A stretch of 64,000 bases of DNA from Paraburkholderia nodosa DSM 21604 (GCF_000519185.1 NZ_JAFA01000009.1:124503-188502), one strand, 5' to 3'. Positions 51,233 to 60,532 are shown, counted from the stretch's first letter. Numbers and translations: made by a program. The notes: generated from the letters alone by a model not told the origin.

Positions 51233-52609
51233 TCATCCGGGCCAGACCGGCAAGCGCACCGTCGCGACCAGACCCACCCGCTCGGCTCCCGCGGCAACGC
51301 TCACCGAGCCGCCGTGCGAGCGCGCGACCTGATGCACGATGGCAAGACCGAGGCCCGTGCCCTCGGTATCCGCCGCGACGCGATAGAAGCGCTCGAACAC
51401 GTGCGCACGCGCCTCGGCTGGAATGCCGGGGCCGTTGTCCACCACCTGCAACATGACCTGCTCCCCTTCGCTGCGGCACACGGCCGTCACGCGGCCGCCC
51501 TTGTGCGTGTAGCGAATGGCGTTGTCGATCAGGTTGGACACGAGCGAGGCCAGCAGGCCCGTGTTGCCCGCCACGTGCACGTCGTCGTCGAGTTCCGCGC
51601 CGAGATCGATGCCGCGCCGTTCCGCGGCCTGGACCATCTCTTCGAGCACGGAAGAAACGACTTCCGTGAGATCGACGCGCGTCTGACTGCGCGACGACTG
51701 TGTCATCGATTCCGCCTGCGCGAGCAAAAGCAGTTGATTCGTCAACTCCGCCATTTTCTGGCTCGTGCGGCGTACGCCTTTGAGTGCGTCGAAAAGCGCG
51801 GGATCGCCCGCGTCGCATTGACTCGCGAATTGCGTTTGCGTGGTGAGCAGCGTGAGCGGCGTGCGCAACTGGTGCGCCGCGTCGGCGATGAACTGGCGCT
51901 GCATGGCGGCATGCACCTTGAGCCGCGCGATGCACTGGTTGATCGCCTCGACGATCGGCCTCAGCTCGGATGGCAGAGGATCCGGGCGGATCGGCTCCAG
52001 TTGCACGGGCTCGCGGTCGGCAACGTCGTCCTTGAGCTTCATGAGCGGCCGCAGTTCGAGCGTGAGCCCGAGCGGCACGAGCAGCGCGACGAGCGCCAGC
52101 ATGAACCACTGGCGTGCGAGCTGCGGCCTCCACAAGGCGTTGACCATCGCCTCGCGCGACGCGATCGTCTTGCCGACGATCACCATGACGCGTTCGGCGC
52201 GGCCCGAGTCGTAGAGCATGCGCTCGTAGGCCACGGCGCGAATCGGCAAGCCCGCATACGTGGTGTCGTAGAACACAGGCGCCTCGGCTGAGTTCGCGCG
52301 CGGCAGCGGCAAGTCCGGCGCGCCGCCCAGCAGGCGGCCATTGCCGGCGAGCACCTTGTAGAACACGTGATCCTGCCAGGGCGATTCGAACAGTTCCAGC
52401 GCCGCCGGCGGGATCGACGCGCTGAGGGAGCCGTTGTCCCAGTCGACGTCTTCGATGATCGTGCGCGCCGAATCCAGCAACGAGTGGTCCTGCACGAGAT
52501 CCGCGGTCTGCCGCGCGGCATCGTACGACTCGCAACTCGTCACGACGACAAACGCGGCGAGCGGCACCAGCAGCCACAACAGCAATCGCCCACGCAGGCT
52601 ATGCACCAT
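51233..52609 (-). CDS. TctE-like sensor histidine kinase
   Basis: A 458-residue membrane kinase. Residues 8-25 are the first membrane segment. The periplasmic TctE-type sensor domain (about 26-160) contains a segment YDTTYAGLPIRAVAYERML, and the second membrane segment is near 165-185. HAMP follows, then the H-box FIADAAHQLRTPLTLL, the N-box LVSNLIDNAIRYTHK and the G-boxes. The ligand may be a carboxylate or a protein-bound one. It sits directly after a solute-binding protein gene (61 bp gap). Confidence 0.9.
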   Translation of the reverse strand: MVHSLRGRLLLWLLVPLAAFVVVTSCESYDAARQTADLVQDHSLLDSARTIIEDVDWDNGSLSASIPPAALELFESPWQDHVFYKVLAGNGRLLGGAPDLPLPRANSAEAPVFYDTTYAGLPIRAVAYERMLYDSGRAERVMVIVGKTIASREAMVNALWRPQLARQWFMLALVALLVPLGLTLELRPLMKLKDDVADREPVQLEPIRPDPLPSELRPIVEAINQCIARLKVHAAMQRQFIADAAHQLRTPLTLLTTQTQFASQCDAGDPALFDALKGVRRTSQKMAELTNQLLLLAQAESMTQSSRSQTRVDLTEVVSSVLEEMVQAAERRGIDLGAELDDDVHVAGNTGLLASLVSNLIDNAIRYTHKGGRVTAVCRSEGEQVMLQVVDNGPGIPAEARAHVFERFYRVAADTEGTGLGLAIVHQVARSHGGSVSVAAGAERVGLVATVRLPVWPG

Positions 52610-52670
52610 GTCGCGCTCTCTCAGGTACCGAACCGCGAGGCTCGCGCAGGACGGCGGCTGCGGGCGTGCT

Positions 52671-53690
52671 TCATTTCGCGCTGACGAATTCGTTCGTGTA
52701 CGTGCCGGACAGATCCACGTGCTTGCCCTTGACCGAAGGATTGAAACTCGAGAGCACCTTCAGCACGGTTGCCGGGCCGTCGGCGGGCATCTTGCCGTCT
52801 GCGGTGTACATCGGCAACGAAGCCTTGAGTGCGCTCACGTAGAGCGCCTTGTCCTTTTGATAGTCGGCGGGCATTTGCGCGGCGATTTCCTCGGCGCTGT
52901 GCGTGTGAATGAACTGCATGGTGCGCACGAACGCGTGCGCGAGCTTCACCGCCTGAGCCTTGTGCGACTCGGCCCATGCGTCCTGCACGTAAAGGCTTGC
53001 GGCGGGATAGGTGCCGCCGAGCGCGGCGCGCGTGCCTTCCACCGTGCGCATATCGACGAGCACCCTGGCGTCGCCAGCCTTCTGCAGCGCCGAGACGGTC
53101 GGCTCGGTCGTCATGCCCGCGTCGATGCGCCCCTGCTTGATGGCCGCGATGAAGCTCGCGTCCGCGCCCACCGGCAACATGGTGTAGGCGCTGGAGGCGA
53201 TGCCATGCTGGCTCGCGAGATACTGCGTGAGAAAACTGGTCGAGGATCCAAGGCCCGTCACGCCCAGCGTCTTGCCTTTGACGTCGGCCATTGATTTGAT
53301 CGTGCCGGCCGCTTTCGACGACACCATTTCCACTTCGCCCGGCACCTGACCGAACACGACGATCGCCTTGACGTCCTTGCCCTTGGTCTGCAAGTCGATG
53401 GTGTGATCGTAGAAGCCCACCACGGCCTGCACCGCGCCTGCGAGCAGTTCGTTCTCCGCATCCACGCCCGCGGGTTGCGAGAGCAGTTCGACGTTCAGCC
53501 CTTCGTCCCGGAAATAGCCCAATTGCTCGGTGAGGCGTGCGGGCAGGTAAATGAGCTTCGTAATACCGCCGACCATGATGGTGATCTTGTCGCCGGCATC
53601 GTCGGCGGCATGGGCGCCTTGAAGCGCCATGGCAAACAGCAGGCCGCCAGCGAGTGCGGCTCGACGCAGCGCGCCAAAACTGGATTGCAT
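52671..53690 (-). CDS. Periplasmic solute-binding protein (NMT1/SsuA-like)
   Basis: A 339-residue ABC-type binding protein. The signal peptide ends near GAHA (about residue 29). The N-lobe contains ITIMVGGITKLIYLPARLTEQLGYF, the start typical of NMT1, SsuA and TauA proteins. No ABC permease or ATPase gene is adjacent. Instead, kinase and regulator genes follow on the same strand. It may act as a ligand receptor for the kinase or work with a permease encoded elsewhere. The ligand (sulfonate, nitrate, pyrimidine or aromatic acid) is not clear. Confidence 0.88.
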   Translation of the reverse strand: MQSSFGALRRAALAGGLLFAMALQGAHAADDAGDKITIMVGGITKLIYLPARLTEQLGYFRDEGLNVELLSQPAGVDAENELLAGAVQAVVGFYDHTIDLQTKGKDVKAIVVFGQVPGEVEMVSSKAAGTIKSMADVKGKTLGVTGLGSSTSFLTQYLASQHGIASSAYTMLPVGADASFIAAIKQGRIDAGMTTEPTVSALQKAGDARVLVDMRTVEGTRAALGGTYPAASLYVQDAWAESHKAQAVKLAHAFVRTMQFIHTHSAEEIAAQMPADYQKDKALYVSALKASLPMYTADGKMPADGPATVLKVLSSFNPSVKGKHVDLSGTYTNEFVSAK

Positions 53691-53990
53691 TGATTGTCTC
53701 CGTCAGGATGGGCCGGCGGCGCGATGCTCGCCACCTCGATCGTTTCGGGGATTCTAGAGATTCAAACCCTTCCCGAAGCTTTCGCGGGTCACGCGGATTT
53801 ATACGGGATTTCCATGAGCGGCGGCATTATTTATGCTTTTAATCATCTTGAATGAAAATGGCTTTTATTCAGGATGACGGCCGAGGCGCAGTCGATTCCA
53901 GCAGGATTCCTGATCGTTTTCGTGCAAAGCAGCGAGACCCGGTTCACGGGTCGCTGCCAGGGGGAGTTGCCAGCCGGGACTCGCGCGGGT

Positions 53991-54188
53991 CTAGCGCGGC
54001 AGCGCGCTTTTCATGACGCGCACCACATCGTTGGGCTCGATGCTCGTTACGTCGGTCGGCCCGATGAGCGCATGGCATTCGTGAATCTTCAACTGGTCGA
54101 CCAGCGAGTCGAGTTTCAAATTCCTGAATGACATGGCAGTGAGATCGTTGGCTTCCTTGAGTCCATTCACATATTGATAGCGCGACAA
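53991..54188 (-). CDS. Short hypothetical protein, possibly N-terminally truncated
   Basis: A 65-residue frame from TTG 54188, with a Leu/Val-rich second half ending VVRVMKSALPR. The same frame stays open 16 codons further upstream (LKWADVLARLDDDPEL) to a stop codon at the entericidin end. The reading looks protein-like (charge and helix pattern), so it may be the remnant of a longer gene. No family was recognised and no ribosome site is obvious. Confidence 0.35.
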   Translation of the reverse strand: MSRYQYVNGLKEANDLTAMSFRNLKLDSLVDQLKIHECHALIGPTDVTSIEPNDVVRVMKSALPR

Positions 54189-54257
54189 CTCGGGATCGTC
54201 ATCGAGCCGGGCTAGAACGTCGGCCCACTTCAGCTAACGTGCCACCCGGCGCGAAGG

Positions 54258-54386
54258 TCACAGAACGCGCTGGACGGCCCGGGCGGAGTCTGTGATGTCC
54301 TGCCCGAAACCGGCGACCGTGTTGCAGCCCGCCAAAGCGGCCAGTGCGCCGATCATCGATACCACCACCAGAATCCGTCCGATCAT
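54258..54386 (-). CDS. Entericidin-type small lipoprotein
   Basis: A 42-residue protein starting MIGRILVVVSMIGALAALAG with a lipobox LAGC (Cys 21), then NTVAGFGQDITDSARAVQRVL. The NTV-GFG-D signature after the lipid Cys is that of entericidin A/B, small membrane lipoproteins of a proposed toxin/antidote pair. ATG 54386 follows AGGGGA. Only one entericidin-type gene is present here. It is too short to be seen by most gene finders and lies between the short ORF and the chemoreceptor gene on the same strand. Confidence 0.82.
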   Translation of the reverse strand: MIGRILVVVSMIGALAALAGCNTVAGFGQDITDSARAVQRVL

Positions 54387-54574
54387 GTTCAACTTCCCCT
54401 AAGCTCGATTTTTTGATTGTTGCGCGGGCGGCCGCTTGTAGCCACGAGCCCGCGGAATCCAGCCCCATTTGAGTCGGCCGGAATTTCGTATTCTGCCTGT
54501 GCCGTGTCCGCGCGTGCAACCTGGCGGCGGCTGCGGTTGCGCGCGGGGGCATTGCGCCGCCCGCGCGGGAGAGC

Positions 54575-56158
54575 TTACATGTGTAAGGCGTGCCGATCCG
54601 GCATATCGTGCAAGCCGGTCAGCCGGAACATCGAAACGGAGCCCTTGAGGTCGTTCGCCTGAGCGGCGAGCGCACTTGCCGCCGCCGCGGCCTGTTCCAC
54701 GAGCGCCGCGTTCTGCTGCGTGACCTCGTCCATCTGCGTGACGGCCTGGCCGACCTGGCCGATGCCCTTGCTTTGCTCCTCCGACGCGGCCGTGATCTCG
54801 CTGATGACATCGGTCACGCGCCGGATTTCCAGCGTGATGACGCGCATCTTTTCGCCGGCCTCCTGCACGTGAGACGCGCCCGCATGCGAGCGTTCGACCG
54901 ATTCGTGAATCAGCTCCTTGATTTCCTTCGACGCCGCCGACGAACGCTGCGCGAGCGAACGCACCTCCGAAGCCACCACGGCGAAACCGCGCCCCTGCTC
55001 GCCGGCGCGCGCCGCTTCGACGGCCGCATTGAGCGCGAGAATGTTCGTCTGGAACGCGATGCTCTCGATGATGCCGACGATGCTCGCGATGCGATCCGAA
55101 CTGGCGTTGATGTCCTCCATGGTCTGCACGACGCGCGAGACCACGGCGCCCCCTTGCTCCGCGGCCTCGGCGGCTTGTGCGGCGAGTTGATTCGCCTCGC
55201 GGGCGCTGTCGGCGTTCTGCGAAACCGTGGACGTCAGTTGTTCCATGCTCGCCGCCGTTTGCGCGAGCGATGCGGCCTGCTCTTCCGTGCGCTGCGAGAG
55301 GTCCTGATTGCCGGCGGCAATTTCGTTGGTCGCGGTGGCGATGGAGTCAGCGGAATGCTTGATCGTGTCGATGGTCTGCGTAAGCTGCTCCTGCATGCGC
55401 TTCATCGAAAACAGCAGGCTCGAACGGTCTTCCGCTGCGATCTCCACTACGGCGGTCAAGTCGTTGTTGGCAATGCGGTTGGCGATTTGCGCCGCGTAGG
55501 CGGGCTCGCCGCCCAGCGAGCGCAGGATGCCCCGGTTCACGACCGCCACGACCGCCGAGAGCGCCAGCGCGATCACCGCCAGAATGCCGAGGCTCCAATA
55601 GAGCGTCACGCGGAACGCCGCGTCGATATCGTCGACATAAAGACCCGTCGTGAGAATCCAGTCCCACGGCTGATAGTTCACGCTATAGGAGATTTTCGGC
55701 GCAACGTCGTCCGAGCCGACGCGCTTGAAGGAATAGGACACGAAGCCCTGGCCTTCCTGCTTGATGACGGAAACAATTTCCTTGAACAGATAAACGCCGT
55801 TCGAATCCTGAAAGTCACCCACATTCTTGCCGACCAGGTGCGGGCTCGCGGCATTCATCAGCAGCACGTACTGCGAATTCATAATGCCGAAGTAGCCACC
55901 CTCGCCATACTTCATGTTCTTGACGGCTTCCATCGCGCGCTTCTGGGCGTCTTCTTGCGACAACGTGCCAGCATTGGCGCGCTCGCCGTATGACTTCACC
56001 ACGGCGAGCGCGATCTCCGAGGCGTGCTTCAAATCCGCCTTGCGCTCCTCGAGGCGCGTTGCCCGCATCTGCCACGCGTCATAAATCGATACGCCTGCGA
56101 GACACACGAGGCTCAGGATCAGCGGCAACCAAAGCCTTTGCACAAATGAAAGCTTCAT
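54575..56158 (-). CDS. Methyl-accepting chemotaxis protein
   Basis: A 527-residue chemoreceptor. Membrane segments are at about 10-30 and 190-210, with a periplasmic sCache-type sensor between them (GGYFGIMNSQYVLLM, NYQPWDWILTTGLYVDD). A HAMP domain and a long signalling domain follow, with the tip EAARAGEQGRGFAVVASEVRSLAQRS. The C-terminus lacks a clear receptor-methylation-enzyme tether peptide. ATG 56158 was chosen. The ligand is probably a small carboxylate-like molecule, as in other sCache receptors, but this is not proven. Confidence 0.92.
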   Translation of the reverse strand: MKLSFVQRLWLPLILSLVCLAGVSIYDAWQMRATRLEERKADLKHASEIALAVVKSYGERANAGTLSQEDAQKRAMEAVKNMKYGEGGYFGIMNSQYVLLMNAASPHLVGKNVGDFQDSNGVYLFKEIVSVIKQEGQGFVSYSFKRVGSDDVAPKISYSVNYQPWDWILTTGLYVDDIDAAFRVTLYWSLGILAVIALALSAVVAVVNRGILRSLGGEPAYAAQIANRIANNDLTAVVEIAAEDRSSLLFSMKRMQEQLTQTIDTIKHSADSIATATNEIAAGNQDLSQRTEEQAASLAQTAASMEQLTSTVSQNADSAREANQLAAQAAEAAEQGGAVVSRVVQTMEDINASSDRIASIVGIIESIAFQTNILALNAAVEAARAGEQGRGFAVVASEVRSLAQRSSAASKEIKELIHESVERSHAGASHVQEAGEKMRVITLEIRRVTDVISEITAASEEQSKGIGQVGQAVTQMDEVTQQNAALVEQAAAAASALAAQANDLKGSVSMFRLTGLHDMPDRHALHM

Positions 56159-56460
56159 CAGTCTGTCGTTTTCTAATATTTTGAGGAGCGTGCCCGAGCA
56201 AGCGGCACCCCGCTTTCGCGGGCACGCACTGCGAGAGTTACTGCGTATACGGCGCCGGCTGTGCACGCATTAGAGACAGATCACGCAACAAGCTCTTGCG
56301 AAAATCGATGCATGCGCAACGTGTGCCGCTCACTGCGCCCGTGAGCTTCACGACGGGCGTGAGGGTTTCCGCGGCCGACTCGGTCCCTGTTTATTTTTTT
56401 AGGCGTGTTCTGCGGCCAATTAGCACAGGGCCGGAATGCGCCAGAGCGTTATGATGATCA

Positions 56461-56485
56461 AAACATTCATCCAAGATGAATGTTT
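56461..56485 (+). promoter_or_regulatory. Perfect 11-bp-arm dyad, Rrf2/NsrR-like
   Basis: AAACATTCATC (56461-56471) and GATGAATGTTT (56475-56485) flank CAA. The half-site AAGATGaATgTT resembles NsrR operators of beta-proteobacteria. It lies just downstream of a TATGAT hexamer (56450-56455), where a repressor would block transcription of the DUF59/NnrS-like genes. The gap 56159-56535 contains this and the (unseen) chemoreceptor promoter. Confidence 0.55.
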
Positions 56486-56535
56486 TACGCCATACGCACA
56501 TGATTGGTTGTCCTATCGTTTATCACGAGTCTTCC

Positions 56536-56874
56536 ATGAACACGACCCGCCCCAAACTCGACGACACAGACGAAGAACGCGAGGTACGCGACGCGCTGCG
56601 CTGCGTGATCGACCCCGAAGTGGGCGTGAACATCGTCGACCTCGGACTCGTTTATGGCGTTGAACTCGGCGACGAAGGTCTGAAGATCGAAATCACCATG
56701 ACCTCGCCCGCGTGCCCGATGGGGCAACTCATCATGGACGAGGTGCAGGCCGTGGCCGAGGAGTCGGTGCCCGAGGGCGTGCCGATCGAAATCGCGCTCG
56801 TGTGGGAACCCGCATGGGAGCCCGCCATGATGAGCGAGGCGGCGCGCGCCGTTCTGGGCTGGGAGCCCGACTGA
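56536..56874 (+). CDS. DUF59 (MIP18/PaaD-like) iron-sulfur assembly protein
   Basis: A 112-residue DUF59 protein. The core is RDALRCVIDPEVGVNIVDLGLVYG, then KIEITMTSPACPMGQLI, which has the Cys expected of SufT/PaaD-type members. These proteins help mature or repair Fe-S clusters. ATG 56536 was chosen; two earlier ATGs lie in or next to the dyad. The NnrS-like membrane gene begins 45 bp after its stop, so the pair is probably one operon for repair during nitrosative stress. Confidence 0.88.
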   Translation: MNTTRPKLDDTDEEREVRDALRCVIDPEVGVNIVDLGLVYGVELGDEGLKIEITMTSPACPMGQLIMDEVQAVAEESVPEGVPIEIALVWEPAWEPAMMSEAARAVLGWEPD

Positions 56875-56919
56875 CCGCGCATGCGCTGTAGTCAGGCACG
56901 CGGCACGCAGGCACACATC

Positions 56920-58056
56920 ATGAAGATTGCCCCCTCACTGCGCCATCTCGGGAAGCTCGTCGCCGCGCTGACGATCGTCCTCGTACTCGTTTGCGCGGTG
57001 ATGGCGGGACTGGCGCGGCTCGGCGTTCACGTACCCGATCACGCGATGACGAGTGTCGCGTGGCACGGCGTACTGATGCTGCCGGTCTTTTTCGGCGCGC
57101 TCGTCAGCCTCGAACGTGCGGTCGCGTTGCAGCGCGCGGTTTATCTGCTGGCGCCGGCCTGCGCGATCGCTGCGGGCATCGTGCTGATCACAGGCGCACC
57201 GCCCGTAGTCGCACAATGGCTGCTCATCGCGGCGGCGAGCGTCTCTCTCGTCGCGAGCCTGCAGGTGTTGCGCAAGCAACCGGCCCTCCACCTGGGCGTG
57301 CTCGCGCTCGCGGTGCTTGGCTGGTGGTTCGGCAATCTGGTCTGGGCGATGACGAACGATGTGTCGTCTTCCGTGCCGTGCTGGCTCTCGTTCCTGGTTT
57401 TGACGATCGCCGCCGAGCGGCTCGAACTCACCCGCATGCTGCGCCTGCCGCGCGCCGCCAAATATGCGTTTTTCGTGCCGGTCGCCTCGATGATCGCGAG
57501 CCTGCCCTGGGCGCTGTGGAAGCCCGAATACGGAACGCGTCTGTTCGCGGCGGGAATCGTCCTGCTCGCCGTGTGGCTGGCCAAATATGACATTGCGCGC
57601 CGCACGGTGCGGCAGCGCGCGCTCACGCGCTTTATCGCGCTGTGTCTGCTCGGCGGCTATGGCTGGCTCGCGCTGAGCGGCGTGCTCGGCCTCGCCGGTG
57701 CACTGTTGCCGGGGCATCCATGGCATGACGCGGCGCTTCACGCACTCACGCTCGGCTTCGTGTTTTCGATGGTGTTCGGCCACGCGCCGGTCATCGTGCC
57801 CGCGCTCACGCGGCTGCCCGTGAAATACCATCCGTTGTTCTACGCGCCGCTCGCCGTGCTCCACGCGGGCCTCGCCATGCGCGTGACGGGCGGGCTCGCT
57901 GAACTGTTCTGGCTGCGCAAGGCAGGCGGCATTGCCGGCGCGGTGGCGCTGGCGCTCTTCGCGCTGACGCTCGTGACTGCCGTGCTCGCAGCACGCCGGG
58001 ACCGCGCCCGGCGCAACAGCGGCAGACGCATTTCGAACCCGACGCATTCGTCGTAA
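56920..58056 (+). CDS. NnrS-like multi-pass membrane protein
   Basis: A 378-residue protein with about ten to twelve membrane segments. HALTLGFVFSMVFGHAPVIVPALT, KYHPLFYAPLAVLHAGLAMRV and HVPDHAMTSVAWHGVLMLPVFFG recall NnrS, a heme- and copper-containing membrane protein that protects against nitric oxide and its iron complexes. Several His in the membrane segments could bind metal. ATG 56920 gives the first membrane segment near the start. It follows the DUF59 gene and shares the dyad at 56461. The family call is from motif memory, so confidence is moderate. Confidence 0.72.
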   Translation: MKIAPSLRHLGKLVAALTIVLVLVCAVMAGLARLGVHVPDHAMTSVAWHGVLMLPVFFGALVSLERAVALQRAVYLLAPACAIAAGIVLITGAPPVVAQWLLIAAASVSLVASLQVLRKQPALHLGVLALAVLGWWFGNLVWAMTNDVSSSVPCWLSFLVLTIAAERLELTRMLRLPRAAKYAFFVPVASMIASLPWALWKPEYGTRLFAAGIVLLAVWLAKYDIARRTVRQRALTRFIALCLLGGYGWLALSGVLGLAGALLPGHPWHDAALHALTLGFVFSMVFGHAPVIVPALTRLPVKYHPLFYAPLAVLHAGLAMRVTGGLAELFWLRKAGGIAGAVALALFALTLVTAVLAARRDRARRNSGRRISNPTHSS

Positions 58057-58213
58057 TCCACGGCGCCAACGTATTTCGATGGAAACGCGGCGCGCATCGG
58101 TCTCCTAACGTTCTTTGCTTTTCGCTCCGAGCGACAACCGGCAAAAGAACGCTCATCGGACGATACGGATAGAATTCACGGCAATCCGGCACTTGCTCCA
58201 ATGCGGCGAAACC

Positions 58214-58858
58214 ATGTCGAAGCCATCGAGGACAACCCTCTTTTCCGCAGCCCGCCTATGGGACTGGAAGACCGTGGCGGCGCTATGCGCAGCGGCGCCC
58301 GAACTCATCGAGGCGAGTGATCCGCAAGGCCGCACCGCGTTGCACCGTGCGTGCGCAGTCAAGCCCGGCAGCAGCGCCGCGCTCCACGAGTCGAACGGCA
58401 TCGCCACGGTGAAGGTTCTGCTCGAAAGCGGCGCGGATCTCGAACAGGCCGTGCCAATGGACGAAGACGAAGGCGACTTCCGCGCCACGCCGCTCTGGTA
58501 CGCCGTGGCGCGTGGAGAAAATTTTCCGCTCGTCGAGTTCCTTCTCGAACAGGGCGCCAACGCCAGCTACTCGCTTTGGGCAGCGGTATGGCGCGACGAC
58601 GAACCAGTCTGCCGCGCGCTGCTGAAGGCGCGGCCCCAGCTGAACCTCAAGGCGCACGGTGAAACGCCGCTTTTCTATGCCGCGCGGCTCAAACGGCTCG
58701 CGACCCTCGCACTGCTGATCGACGCGGGAGCCGATCCGTCCATTGCCGACCCGCAGGGCCGCGATAGCATGGCGATTGCGCGCGAACGCAATCTGCCGAC
58801 GGGTATCATTGAACAGCTGGAGTCGCTGCAGCGCAAACTGCACGGGCGTCGCCATTGA
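58214..58858 (+). CDS. Ankyrin-repeat protein
   Basis: A 214-residue protein. At least four ankyrin repeats are visible: DPQGRTALHRACAV, IATVKVLLESGADLE, RATPLWYAVARGENFPLVEFLLEQGAN, and GETPLFYAARLKRLATLALLIDAGADP. There is no signal peptide, so it is probably cytoplasmic. Ankyrin repeats bind proteins; the partner is unknown. ATG 58214. The TPR-type membrane protein gene follows 76 bp later on the same strand. Confidence 0.86.
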   Translation: MSKPSRTTLFSAARLWDWKTVAALCAAAPELIEASDPQGRTALHRACAVKPGSSAALHESNGIATVKVLLESGADLEQAVPMDEDEGDFRATPLWYAVARGENFPLVEFLLEQGANASYSLWAAVWRDDEPVCRALLKARPQLNLKAHGETPLFYAARLKRLATLALLIDAGADPSIADPQGRDSMAIARERNLPTGIIEQLESLQRKLHGRRH

Positions 58859-58934
58859 TTCGCCAGCTTCCGGTCAATTCGACGACTCACGACGCGTAAC
58901 ACACCACCACGCACCACACCGGGCCCTCTCGTCA

Positions 58935-59687
58935 ATGCGCATTTTCGGAATCAGTCTTTACGTCATCGTCGCGCTGCTCTTTGCAGTGCATGCCATCCGC
59001 AACCAGCAGAACATGTACTGGCTGCTGATCCTGTTTCTGTTCCCCGGCCTCGGCAGCCTCGTCTACTTCTTCGTCATTTATCTGCCGAGCCTGCGCCAGT
59101 CGCGCGGGGCGAGGGCGACAGGCCGCGCCATCTCGCAACTAGTCGATCCCAACCGTGCGGTGCGCGAAGCGCGCAACGATTTCGACCGCGCGCCGACCGT
59201 TGCGCACCGCATGCGCCTGGGCACGGCGCTGCTCGACGCGGGCAACGCCGCCGAAGCGCTGGAACATTACCAGGCGGCGGCCACTGGGCCTTTCGCATCC
59301 GATCCCGCCTTGCTCGAGGGCCTCGCGCGCGCGCAGTTTGCCAACGGCAATGCCGCGGCCACGCAGGAGACGCTGGAGAAGCTGTTCGCCGTCCAGCCTG
59401 TCGCCCGCCAGCAGCCGGATCCCTCCTTGCTGTACGCCCGGGCGCTCGCTGCGAACGGCGCAGCGGGCACGCGCGCCGCGTTCGAAGCCGCGCTCTCGTG
59501 CGCGAGCGACGCGGCACCGCGTTGCCTCTTCGCCGACTGGCTGGCAACGCAGCCCGGCGACGCCGACCGCCAGCGCTCGCGCGAGCTTTACGCCGAGATC
59601 GTGCACGACGCGAAGCACTGGCCCCGCCACGCCCGCGAGCACAATAGCGAGTGGCTGCAACGGGCTCAGGCCGCGTTGAGCCGATAG
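58935..59687 (+). CDS. Membrane-anchored TPR protein
   Basis: A 250-residue protein. Two N-terminal membrane segments (MRIFGISLYVIVALLFAVHA; WLLILFLFPGLGSLVYFFVIYL) are followed by about 190 residues of TPR-like repeats (GTALLDAGNAAEALEHYQAAA, ALLEGLARAQFANGNAAATQETLEKLF). The first half resembles PLD_N-type anchors. It probably scaffolds other proteins at the inner membrane. A 59-residue protein gene follows at 59714. Confidence 0.8.
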   Translation: MRIFGISLYVIVALLFAVHAIRNQQNMYWLLILFLFPGLGSLVYFFVIYLPSLRQSRGARATGRAISQLVDPNRAVREARNDFDRAPTVAHRMRLGTALLDAGNAAEALEHYQAAATGPFASDPALLEGLARAQFANGNAAATQETLEKLFAVQPVARQQPDPSLLYARALAANGAAGTRAAFEAALSCASDAAPRCLFADWLATQPGDADRQRSRELYAEIVHDAKHWPRHAREHNSEWLQRAQAALSR

Positions 59688-59713
59688 CGCAGACCTTCCT
59701 GCGAGGAGCCGCA

Positions 59714-59893
59714 GTGAGAGAAACCACCGTCAAGTTCAAACGTGGCATGTTCACTGCGCTCTTCAGTTGCGTCGCGCTGATCTGCGTGCACCCGTTCACG
59801 GCCCGCTATCCATCGCTGGGCATCGCCGCGTTTGCCGGCGGCGCTTGCGCATTCGTCGGCACGCAACTGGGGAGCTGGTTATACCGGCCGTGA
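59714..59893 (+). CDS. Small membrane protein
   Basis: A 59-residue protein with one or two hydrophobic segments (MFTALFSCVALICVHPF, GIAAFAGGACAFVGTQLGSWLY). It starts with GTG 59714 behind GCGAGGAG. It is 26 bp after the TPR protein gene, so it is probably its operon partner. No family is recognised. Note the two Cys in the membrane segments. Confidence 0.55.
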   Translation: MRETTVKFKRGMFTALFSCVALICVHPFTARYPSLGIAAFAGGACAFVGTQLGSWLYRP

Positions 59894-59917
59894 CACGCGC
59901 GCCGGTGCGCAGCGCAA

Positions 59918-60532
59918 TCACATGCGCGAACGCATGACCGTATGCGCCAAAGAGCGGCGCCGCACGGCCATCAACGTGCAAATCCAGATCGAGGCGGCGA
60001 GGTTGACGGCGGGATAAAAGGCGACGGCCACCGTCCATTTTTCCAGCGCCAGCACCGCCAGCAGATACTTGAGAACGCACAGCGCGAAGTAGAGCAGGCT
60101 TTCGCTCCAGGGATCGCGGAGCGTCTTGCGCATGGTCGGGCCGAGGCCCGCGAGTTCGATCAACGTCACGATGACGACCGAAAGCGTAGGGTCGGCCGTG
60201 AGCAACCAGACGGGAATCGCCGAAAACGCGGCGCCAAGAAAAAACCAGTCGGTTTTCGTCCAGTTTCTATCGCCGCGAAACAGGCTCGCCACGAACGTAA
60301 GGAAACACGTGAAGGCGATTGCCGCCGTGCACCAAGCGGAAGGCCCGGCACCGGCCACGAATTGCGCGGCGGCAGCAATAGCCGTGACGACCGACCAGAC
60401 GAGCCATGTAAAGAGATGCGGACGGATGGTGCGCCGGTAAATCGCGAGTCCGTACGGAATGGCCGCGAGCAGCGAGATGGCCGTGCCCGCCGCGCCGAGC
60501 AGCGCCGCGGTGTCATGGTGTGCGCCGGTCAT
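59918..60532 (-). CDS. Multi-pass membrane protein, PQ-loop-like
   Basis: A 204-residue protein with six or seven predicted membrane segments. The early segment AAIPYGLAIYRRTIRPHLFTWLVWSVVTAIAAAAQF and later GLGPTMRKTLRDPWSESLLYF are reminiscent of PQ-loop/SemiSWEET-like small transporters. The call is weak. It follows the AraC regulator gene on the same strand by 39 bp, which suggests that regulator controls it. The substrate is unknown. Confidence 0.65.
   Translation of the reverse strand: MTGAHHDTAALLGAAGTAISLLAAIPYGLAIYRRTIRPHLFTWLVWSVVTAIAAAAQFVAGAGPSAWCTAAIAFTCFLTFVASLFRGDRNWTKTDWFFLGAAFSAIPVWLLTADPTLSVVIVTLIELAGLGPTMRKTLRDPWSESLLYFALCVLKYLLAVLALEKWTVAVAFYPAVNLAASIWICTLMAVRRRSLAHTVMRSRM

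Noticed and set aside
53836..53880. Near-inverted repeat (CATCTTGAATG... and ATTCAGGATG) upstream of the binding-protein gene, considered as a second NsrR-like site
   Set aside because: The arms are imperfect with mismatches and the match to the 56461 dyad is only partial. It may be an ordinary terminator or an unrelated operator.
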